From: Pseudomonadota bacterium
GTDB lineage: Bacteria > Pseudomonadota > Alphaproteobacteria > Rhizobiales > Kaistiaceae
Assembly (NCBI GenBank): GCA_023392225.1
Contig: JAEVZM010000163.1
Coordinates: 1-5,173 of the forward strand
DNA: 5,173 bases
Direction: 5' to 3'
The translations under genes were made by a program, and so were the position numbers. Shown here piece after piece: positions 1-4,393 of this stretch (position 1 is its first letter; each line of letters opens with the position of its first letter). The notes beneath the pieces are model-generated. The model worked only from the letters and a program-made list of their open reading frames with translations. It made no database searches and had not been told where the DNA came from.

Positions 1-100
1 AGGACGGCGGCCCCCCACCGCCCGGGGCCGCGCGCCCCATCGCCAAGAAGCGCCCTCGCGAGCGGCGGGATGATCGGCGCCGCAGTCTGCCGGGCGTGAC
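1..100. other. Left-edge sequence downstream of the kinase, no confident gene
   Basis: This GC-rich stretch follows the stop codon of the minus-strand kinase and runs off the window. One plus-strand frame is open from the edge to a TGA at 97-99, giving about 32 residues rich in Arg, Pro, Ala and Ser. It could be the tail of a convergent gene, but the composition is also what random GC-rich DNA gives. A GGGGC/GCCCC inverted repeat lies near 24-39, but no T-run follows it on either strand, so I do not call a terminator. Confidence 0.4.
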
Positions 101-1045
101 CTACTCCAGCCGCGGCGCCGACGCGGCGAAGGCCTCGACCTGGGTGAGGTCGACCACCCCGGCATCCGAGCCGAGCCCGGTCGCGACGAGGGCCGATGTC
201 GCGGTGCCGAGCTCGCAGGCGTCCCTCAGGCTCCGTCCATAGGCGAGGCCGGCGACGAAGCCGCCGCAATAGCTGTCGCCGCAGCCGGTCGTGTCGGAGA
301 CCTTCACCTGGAAGCCCGGCACCCGGAACTGCTCGGTGCCGGTGTGGACGTACGAGCCCTTTGCCCCCCACTTGAAGATGCAGGTGCCGGCGCCCATCGC
401 CAGGAACGTCGCGGCGATCTCCGCCGGATCGCTTTTGCCGGAGAGGAACGCGACCTCCTCCATAGAGGGCATGAAGTAGTCGACGTAGGGCAGCAGCTCG
501 GTCAGCAGGCCCATCGTGTTCTGGTTCGGCGCGAGCAGGTCGAAGGACGTCGTCAGCCCCTTGGACTTCGCATGGGCGAGCAGCGCCGCGCTCGGCCCGG
601 CGTCCATCGCGGCGAGGAGGCCGGTTCCTCCGTGGTGCAGGAAGCGCGCATCGCACACCGCGTCGAACTCGGCCGGCGTCACGAGGAGATCGTCCGACGC
701 GCCCCGGGCGTGCAGCGCCGGCCGGTCGCCGTTCGGCCGGATGGTGAGGATGGTGGCCGAGGTGCGCTTCCCCGCGCTCCGCTGCATCATCGAGCAGTCG
801 ATGCCCATGCGCCCGTATTCGGCGATGATGAGATCACCCATCGAATCCGTGCCGACGCAGGCGACGGCGGCCGTGGAGATGCCGAGCTTGGCGGCGTTCA
901 TCACCGCGCCGGCGGCGGTGCCTGCCGGGTTCATCCGGATCTCCTCGATGAACGCGACGTTACCCCCTTCGGGGATCGCCTCCACCGGCCGGCCGGCGAT
1001 GTCGAGGATGGTGAGGCCGACGAACGTCGCATCGAACTTGGGCAT
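101..1045 (-). CDS. PfkB-family carbohydrate (ribokinase-like) kinase
   Basis: A 314-residue cytoplasmic kinase of the ribokinase/PfkB fold, the usual length for the family. These enzymes phosphorylate a sugar or nucleoside hydroxyl with ATP; the exact substrate cannot be read here. The N-terminal strand FDATFVGLTILD (4-15) and the substrate-side segment MNPAGTAAGAVMN (38-50) fit the family. The C-terminal signature is DTTGCGDSYCGG (251-262): G254-G256 form the anion hole and D257 is the expected catalytic base. The usual Ala between the glycines is Cys (C255). NQNTMGLL (174-181) and PSMEEVAFLSG (193-203) match the region where the family has N and E residues near Mg-ATP. Met1 is chosen because the conserved strand starts right after it. 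The only purine-rich ribosome-site candidate (GAGGGGA, 1062-1068) is rather far away at about 16 bases. The gene is divergent from the protease and stands alone here. Codons are nearly all G/C-ending (about 4 A/T-ending in the first 60). Family sure, substrate unknown. Confidence 0.93.
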   Translation of the reverse strand: MPKFDATFVGLTILDIAGRPVEAIPEGGNVAFIEEIRMNPAGTAAGAVMNAAKLGISTAAVACVGTDSMGDLIIAEYGRMGIDCSMMQRSAGKRTSATILTIRPNGDRPALHARGASDDLLVTPAEFDAVCDARFLHHGGTGLLAAMDAGPSAALLAHAKSKGLTTSFDLLAPNQNTMGLLTELLPYVDYFMPSMEEVAFLSGKSDPAEIAATFLAMGAGTCIFKWGAKGSYVHTGTEQFRVPGFQVKVSDTTGCGDSYCGGFVAGLAYGRSLRDACELGTATSALVATGLGSDAGVVDLTQVEAFAASAPRLE

Positions 1046-1070
1046 CGTGATCTGAACCCGTCCCCTCTAG

Positions 1071-1085
1071 CGGCCGGTCCGGCCG
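1071..1085. repeat. 15-base palindrome in the kinase leader
   Basis: CGGCCGG and CCGGCCG flank a single T at 1078, forming a perfect 7-bp inverted repeat about 26 bases upstream of the kinase start codon. It would fold poorly as RNA because the loop is one base, so a DNA-level site is more plausible than a hairpin. In DNA this rich in G and C, such a match can arise by chance. Confidence 0.35.
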
Positions 1086-1102
1086 GGTTGCACTCGCCAA
1101 TT

Positions 1103-1123
1103 GCATGCGAGCTTAGCGCATGC
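1103..1123. repeat. Inverted repeat in the divergent region, possible operator
   Basis: GCATGCG (1103-1109) and CGCATGC (1117-1123) are perfect inverted arms around a 7-base spacer, AGCTTAG. The arm spacing places the dyad centres 14 bases apart, a size compatible with a small dimeric repressor. It lies 58 bases upstream of the kinase start and about 200 bases upstream of the protease start, so the kinase is the likelier target. A second perfect palindrome, CTCGCGCGAG, sits at 1141-1150. No known regulator motif is recognised. Confidence 0.4.
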
Positions 1124-1222
1124 GTGGGAACGGCTGTAGTCTCGCGCGAGGCGGTTGGCCCCGCCCGCGAAGCCGAGCGCCGGCCGGTCTCCTCAGGACA
1201 TGGCCTCGCGCAGCCGATGGCG

Positions 1223-1242
1223 GGCGCTTGCCGACAAGCGCC
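1223..1242. repeat. Perfect 8-bp stem with a 4-base loop upstream of the protease promoter
   Basis: GGCGCTTG (1223-1230) and CAAGCGCC (1235-1242) pair around the loop CCGA. The structure ends 17 bases before the -35 box of the protease promoter. No T-run follows on either strand and no gene ends here, so an intrinsic terminator is unlikely. It could be an operator or a cruciform-prone site marking the edge of the AT-rich promoter island. An alternative pairing joins GATGG (1216-1220) with CCATC (1241-1245). Confidence 0.45.
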
Positions 1243-1259
1243 ATCCCATGATTGATCCC

Positions 1260-1288
1260 TTGACTGAATATATACCAATGATTGTAAT
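1260..1288 (+). promoter_or_regulatory. Sigma-70 type promoter for the S8 protease
   Basis: TTGACT (1260-1265) and TGTAAT (1283-1288) each match the sigma-70 consensus at five of six bases, with the optimal 17-base spacer. The spacer is strikingly AT-rich (it contains ATATATA) in a GC-rich window. Transcription would be expected to start near 1294-1298, leaving a leader of about 30 bases before the protease ATG at 1325. The small palindrome CAATGATTG (1276-1284) overlaps the -10 box and could be a repressor contact. This is the best promoter in the window. Confidence 0.7.
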
Positions 1289-1290
1289 CT

Positions 1291-1320
1291 CCCCCCTGCC
1301 AACACGGCACGATGGGGGGG
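1291..1320 (+). promoter_or_regulatory. Leader hairpin covering the G-run before the protease start
   Basis: CCCCCCTGCC (1291-1300) can pair with GGCA (1306-1309) and then, after a 4-base bulge (CGAT), with the G-run at 1314-1319. The apical loop is AACAC. The seven-G run (1314-1320), four bases before the ATG, is the only ribosome-binding candidate, so folding would hide it. A transcript starting at the predicted site near 1295 would lack most of the C-arm, so the fold matters only if transcription begins a few bases earlier or from another promoter. Confidence 0.4.
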
Positions 1321-1324
1321 CATC

Positions 1325-2557
1325 ATGGTGGATAGCGCGAACAGCGAGCGGAGATTCAAGCTCAGGTTCAAGTCGCCGGCCAGCCTGCAGGCGGCAATGG
1401 CTTTCGAGAGTCCAAACGCCGAGCCTGTGGTCGTCAATGAGAAGCGCGGCTACGTGAGCTTCGCCGCCCCCGCGAACGTCGTGACCCCCATGGCCGAGGC
1501 AGCACGGGTCGAGCGGCTCGCCGCGGGGCTGTCCGAGCTTGCGGACGAGTTCGGCGCGGAGCTGGTCGAGGACTACCAGTACGAGATCGACCTCAGCGAG
1601 CCCGACGTGCTCTCGGACGCACCGGATACGGCCGAGGAAGGGACCCTCGGCAAGGTCATTGCGATGATCGGCGCCGACCGGGCGTGGGCCCTCTCGCGCG
1701 GCGCGGGCGTGGTCATCGCCATCGTCGACACCGGCGTCGACGGAAGCCACCCGGAGTTTCCGGCGACCAGACGGTCCGGCGGCTGGGCGATACCCGGCGA
1801 TGATCCCTGGACCGACTACCAGGGTCACGGGACGATGTGCGCCTGCATCGCCGCCGCCGGCGGCAACCGCTACCAGGGCGTGGCGCCCGAGGCCAAGCTG
1901 ATGCCGTGCAAGACGCGCTTCTACGATTCCGAGCTTGGCCTGATCTACGATGCCCTCAGCGCCCGCGCCGCGGCAGGCGAGCGCATTGTGGCGAGCAACA
2001 GTTTCGGTCGGAAGATCGGGACACCGCCGCCGGATCCCACCGAATCGGATTTCCTGCCGGCCCTGGACGATGCCGTGGCGGCGGGTGTGGTCGTGGTGTT
2101 CAGCGCCGGGAACAACCATGCCCTCGCCGGCGGCGTGCCGGCTGGCTGCAACCCGACCTCGATCTGGCTGCACAAGTGCCGCGCGGACGTCGCCGCCGTC
2201 GCGACATGCGACCTCGACCGGGCCATGTGGTACTATTCGAGCCGCGGTCCCGGACAGCATCACGGACAATTGGCGACCAACCAGAAGCCTGACGTGACCG
2301 CCCCCACTCCGCGAAACGGCAAGGTTCTCTATGGCCCGAGCGAACGGGTCCTCGCCAACGGGTGGGGGACGAGCGGCGCTTGTCCGCAGGTCGCCAGCCT
2401 CGCCGCCCTGATCCTCTCCCGCGATCCTGCCCTCGACCACGCCGGAGTCTTCGACCTCATTCGCGACACGGCCATCGCCATGGGCCATGGACACAACTGC
2501 GAAGGTCGTGGCCTGATCGACTGCTACGCGGCGCTTGCTGCGATGGCCGTGGCATAG
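1325..2557 (+). CDS. Subtilisin-like S8 family serine protease with N-terminal prodomain
   Basis: A 410-residue serine endopeptidase. The catalytic triad is visible: Asp135 in AIVDTGVDGSHPEF, His168 in DYQGHGTMCA and Ser350 in GWGTSGACPQVASLAAL. The oxyanion Asn is N263 in VVFSAGNNHA. YYSSRGPG (303-310) and KPDVTAPTP (321-329) are further S8 landmarks. The Ser motif has Gly where classical subtilisins have Met (GTSMA). Residues 10-89 come before the catalytic domain and read as a beta-alpha-beta-beta-alpha-beta unit ending in EDYQYEID. This fits an I9-like prodomain that folds the enzyme and blocks its active site until cleavage. An acidic linker (about 90-107) follows. There is no signal peptide or membrane segment, so the enzyme may act inside the cell or leave by a non-Sec route. 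Nine cysteines are present, including C172 and C174 beside the His and C353 beside the Ser. A strong promoter precedes it and a prodomain-like small gene follows 50 bases downstream. About 10 of the first 60 codons end in A or T, more than in the neighbours. Substrate unknown. Confidence 0.95.
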   Translation: MVDSANSERRFKLRFKSPASLQAAMAFESPNAEPVVVNEKRGYVSFAAPANVVTPMAEAARVERLAAGLSELADEFGAELVEDYQYEIDLSEPDVLSDAPDTAEEGTLGKVIAMIGADRAWALSRGAGVVIAIVDTGVDGSHPEFPATRRSGGWAIPGDDPWTDYQGHGTMCACIAAAGGNRYQGVAPEAKLMPCKTRFYDSELGLIYDALSARAAAGERIVASNSFGRKIGTPPPDPTESDFLPALDDAVAAGVVVVFSAGNNHALAGGVPAGCNPTSIWLHKCRADVAAVATCDLDRAMWYYSSRGPGQHHGQLATNQKPDVTAPTPRNGKVLYGPSERVLANGWGTSGACPQVASLAALILSRDPALDHAGVFDLIRDTAIAMGHGHNCEGRGLIDCYAALAAMAVA

Positions 2558-2586
2558 TTGAACCAGGCCATGAGCAAGCCTATGTT
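2558..2586 (+). promoter_or_regulatory. Weak promoter candidate for the prodomain-like small gene
   Basis: TTGAAC (2558-2563), directly after the protease stop codon, and TATGTT (2581-2586) each match the sigma-70 boxes at four of six bases with a 17-base spacer. Transcription would start near 2593, leaving a leader of about 15 bases. If real, the small protein could be made without the protease; otherwise it is cotranscribed from the promoter upstream of 1325. The match is weak and could be chance. Confidence 0.3.
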
Positions 2587-2594
2587 ACCGCTCC

Positions 2595-2602
2595 AAAGGT
2601 GG
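2595..2602 (+). promoter_or_regulatory. Ribosome binding site fixing the start of the small gene
   Basis: AAAGGTGG lies five bases before the ATG at 2608. The reading frame is open much further upstream, inside the protease gene, so this site is what selects ATG 2608. The resulting protein begins exactly where similarity to the protease prodomain begins (MRFKVKSP against RFKLRFKSP). Confidence 0.7.
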
Positions 2603-2607
2603 TCACC

Positions 2608-2805
2608 ATGCGCTTCAAGGTTAAGTCACCGGATACCGACATTCACGCCGCGGCACGCGCGATCGTGACGGAATCGGGCAATCTCGTCGTGGAGAACCCG
2701 CGGCGGCTGACGCTCTCCATCGAGGATCCGTCCAAGGCGGTGATCGATCATCTCGAGCGTGTCGGCGCCCGCGCCTCTCCCGAGTACCAATACGAACGGG
2801 ACTAG
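2608..2805 (+). CDS. Small free-standing prodomain-like protein, putative protease inhibitor or chaperone
   Basis: A 65-residue protein that resembles the N-terminal prodomain of the upstream protease. It starts MRFKVKSP (protease RFKLRFKSP, 10-18). It has VVEN (27-30) where the protease has VVVNE (35-39), and it ends GA-five residues-YQYERD, exactly matching GA-five residues-YQYEID (77-89). Predicted order is strand (2-7), helix (11-23), strand (25-30), strand (33-39), helix (42-53), strand (59-63), a ferredoxin-like pattern as in I9 propeptides. Free-standing I9 proteins of about 70-76 residues are known subtilisin inhibitors (fungal POIA1, yeast Pbi2) and work through their C-terminal tail; a similar role here is inference. 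No signal peptide and no cysteine, so it likely stays in the cytoplasm with the protease. It lies 50 bases after the protease with its own ribosome site and overlaps the convergent gene by four bases. About 14 of 65 codons end in A or T, the highest share in the window. It could instead be a regulator or a duplicated relic. Confidence 0.8.
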   Translation: MRFKVKSPDTDIHAAARAIVTESGNLVVENPRRLTLSIEDPSKAVIDHLERVGARASPEYQYERD

Positions 2806-3290
2806 CCAGCCCAGGTCGTGGCGTGCTGGAGGCGGAGGGCCTGCACCCGCCCGAGCGCGAACAGGAGATCGCAGGCGCGGGACGGCTCTTCCGCGGCGAA
2901 TGCCGCAAAGGCCTCCGGCGTCAGCGCGACGACGGTGCAATCCTCCACGGCCCAGGCGCCGGCCGTGCGCGGCGCAGCGTCGAAGAACGCCTGCTCGCCG
3001 ACCACGCCACCCGGCTCGATCCGCACCACCCGTCCCATGCTCATCCCGTCGCCGGCGCGCGCCATCACCTCGAGCGTGCCCGACACCACCACGTAGAGCG
3101 CCCGCCCGGTCGCCCCGCGCCGGATGAGCACCTCGCCCGCCGGGATCTGCCGCGGCTCGGTGACGGCGAGCAGCCGGCGCCAGTCGTCGGCGTCCCAGTC
3201 CGGGAGGTACAGCCCCCGGCCCCCGGCGCTGCACGCTGCGCGAAGCGCCGCCGGGGCATCGTCGATCCCGGCCGTCGCGGCACCTGGCAT
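2802..3290 (-). CDS. Stand-alone cyclic-nucleotide-binding domain protein
   Basis: A 162-residue protein made of one cNMP-binding (Crp-type) domain. RQIPAGEVLIRRGATGRALYVVVSG (47-71, shown here only by its landmarks) has the glycine turns of the beta-roll: AGEVLIRRGA and LYVVVSGTLEV. The phosphate-binding cassette GEQAFFDAAPRTA (98-110) keeps the Glu (E99) and Arg (R108) that contact the cyclic phosphate and ribose in cNMP binders, so ligand binding is plausible. Residues 125-157 are the closing helices. No helix-turn-helix, kinase, cyclase or channel part follows, so it is not a Crp-type transcription factor and must act through a partner or as a sensor subunit. Longer starts are open upstream, but Met1 is chosen because GAGGAGGG lies just before it (AGGAGG, 3294-3299) and the longer extension is Arg-rich and would run into the AEC gene on the other strand. 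It is divergent from the AEC transporter and convergent with the small prodomain-like gene. Ligand and partner unknown. Confidence 0.88.
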   Translation of the reverse strand: MPGAATAGIDDAPAALRAACSAGGRGLYLPDWDADDWRRLLAVTEPRQIPAGEVLIRRGATGRALYVVVSGTLEVMARAGDGMSMGRVVRIEPGGVVGEQAFFDAAPRTAGAWAVEDCTVVALTPEAFAAFAAEEPSRACDLLFALGRVQALRLQHATTWAG

Positions 3291-3340
3291 GACCCTCCTC
3301 CCGAGCCCACTTCCTCGCCGGAAGCGTACCGCAAAGCGCC

Positions 3341-3362
3341 GCGAGCCCCTATAGTCGCTCGC
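3341..3362. promoter_or_regulatory. Dyad centred on a shared CTATAG element between divergent genes
   Basis: GCGAGC (3341-3346) and GCTCGC (3357-3362) are perfect inverted arms whose centre is exactly the centre of the palindrome CTATAG (3349-3354). Reading rightward, TATAGT (3350-3355) is a five-of-six match to a -10 box for the AEC gene, with a start near 3361-3363. Reading leftward, TATAGG is a four-of-six -10 match for the cNMP-binding gene. Neither direction has a good -35 box, which suits an activator-dependent promoter. The site is a reasonable operator candidate controlling both genes. Confidence 0.5.
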
Positions 3363-3396
3363 ACAGGCGGCGGACGGGGGAGAGGCGGCGCGATCG

Positions 3397-4314
3397 ATGG
3401 GCAACTTCATCCTGCTCGGCGTCTGCTTCCTCCTCGGCATCCTGCTCCGCCGCTCGGGCCGCCTGCCGGACAACGCCGCGACGACGCTCAACGGCTTCGT
3501 CGTCAACATCTCGCTGCCCGCGCTCACCCTCACCTACGTCCATGGCCTCAACCTCGATGCCGGGCTGATCCTGCCGGTGCTGATGGCCTGGATCCTGTTC
3601 GGCATCGGCTGCGGCGTCTTCTGGGTGGCGGGCCGGCTCTTCCATTTCTCCCCCGCCACCACCGGCGGCCTGATGCTCACCGGCGGGCTCGGCAACACCT
3701 CGTTCATCGGCCTGCCGATGATCCAGTCCTTCTACGGCAGCGACTGGCTCGGCCTCGGCATCGTCATCGACCAGGTCGGCTCCTACTTCGTTCTCTCGAC
3801 CCTCGGCATCCTCGTCGCCTCGCTCTACGCCACCGGCGCGGACGAGGAGCGCATCAGCCTCCGGCTGGTGCTGCGCAAGATGCTCCTGTTCACGCCGTTC
3901 CAGGCCTTCGTGCTGGCGCTCCTCCTCAATCCGGTCACCTATCCCGACTGGCTGGCGGACCTCCTCCGCACCCTCGGCAACACGCTGGTGCCGCTGGCGC
4001 TGGTCTCGGTCGGCTACCAGCTCCATGTCAGCCAGGCCCGCGGCAAGGCGAAGGCGCTCACCGTCGGGCTGGTCTTCAAGCTCGCCATCGCCCCGGCGGT
4101 GATGCTGCTGCTCTACGCCGGGCTGCTCGGCCAGCACGGGCCGGCTCTCCAGGTCACCATCTTCGAGGCCGCCATGCCGCCGATGATCGGGGCGAGCATC
4201 GTCGCCATGGAGCACGAGCTCGACCCGCCGCTCCTGACGCTGATGGTCGGCATCGGCATACCGCTCGGCTTCCTCACCCTGCCCGCCTGGTACTATCTCC
4301 TCGGCGCGTTCTGA
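3397..4314 (+). CDS. AEC (auxin efflux carrier) family transporter
   Basis: A 305-residue inner-membrane protein of the AEC family (Pfam membrane transport protein), whose bacterial members move malate, malonate or other small organic acids; the substrate here is not readable. About ten hydrophobic segments are visible: 3-18, 33-49, 56-80, 88-108, 119-145, 162-178, 190-209, 222-243, 250-271 and 277-302. Family landmarks are VVNISLPALTL (35-45), the NTSFIGLP motif (100-107), LGNTLVPLALVSVGYQL (193-209) and AAMPPMIGASIVA (258-270), in the two-repeat order expected for this fold. A short charged loop (149-161) divides the halves. The length is typical. The start is supported by a GGGGGAGAGG stretch (3376-3385) 11 bases upstream and by the first membrane segment starting right after Met1. 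It is divergent from the cNMP-binding gene and followed by pdxJ after 79 bases. Codons are almost all G/C-ending (2 of the first 60 end in A/T). Confidence 0.94.
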   Translation: MGNFILLGVCFLLGILLRRSGRLPDNAATTLNGFVVNISLPALTLTYVHGLNLDAGLILPVLMAWILFGIGCGVFWVAGRLFHFSPATTGGLMLTGGLGNTSFIGLPMIQSFYGSDWLGLGIVIDQVGSYFVLSTLGILVASLYATGADEERISLRLVLRKMLLFTPFQAFVLALLLNPVTYPDWLADLLRTLGNTLVPLALVSVGYQLHVSQARGKAKALTVGLVFKLAIAPAVMLLLYAGLLGQHGPALQVTIFEAAMPPMIGASIVAMEHELDPPLLTLMVGIGIPLGFLTLPAWYYLLGAF

Positions 4315-4334
4315 GGCCTGTCGGGATATCCGCA

Positions 4335-4362
4335 TTGACAGCGCGGCCGGGCGGCGTAGGTA
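4335..4362 (+). promoter_or_regulatory. Promoter candidate for pdxJ
   Basis: A perfect TTGACA (4335-4340) stands 16 bases before TAGGTA (4357-4362). The -10 box is poor, but alphaproteobacterial housekeeping promoters often have a strong -35 and a degenerate -10. The palindrome GGATATCC (4324-4331) sits just upstream and a weak GGCAG/CTGCC hairpin (4363-4375) falls in the leader. This suggests pdxJ can be transcribed independently of the transporter gene. Confidence 0.45.
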
Positions 4363-4393
4363 GGCAGGGCCTGCCCAATCAGCGTGATCGACC

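Noticed and set aside
1..99. Possible C-terminus of a plus-strand gene ending at TGA 97-99
   Set aside because: Only about 32 codons are visible, with Arg/Pro/Ala-rich composition and no motif, so it cannot be told from a chance open frame.
1155..1457. Plus-strand 100-codon frame containing MIDPLTEYIPMIV
   Set aside because: It runs through the protease promoter and into the protease gene out of frame, with no ribosome site before any of its ATGs.
1193..2494. Minus-strand open frame of 433 codons
   Set aside because: It is antisense to the protease, whose triad and family motifs are intact on the plus strand; it shows no domain of its own.
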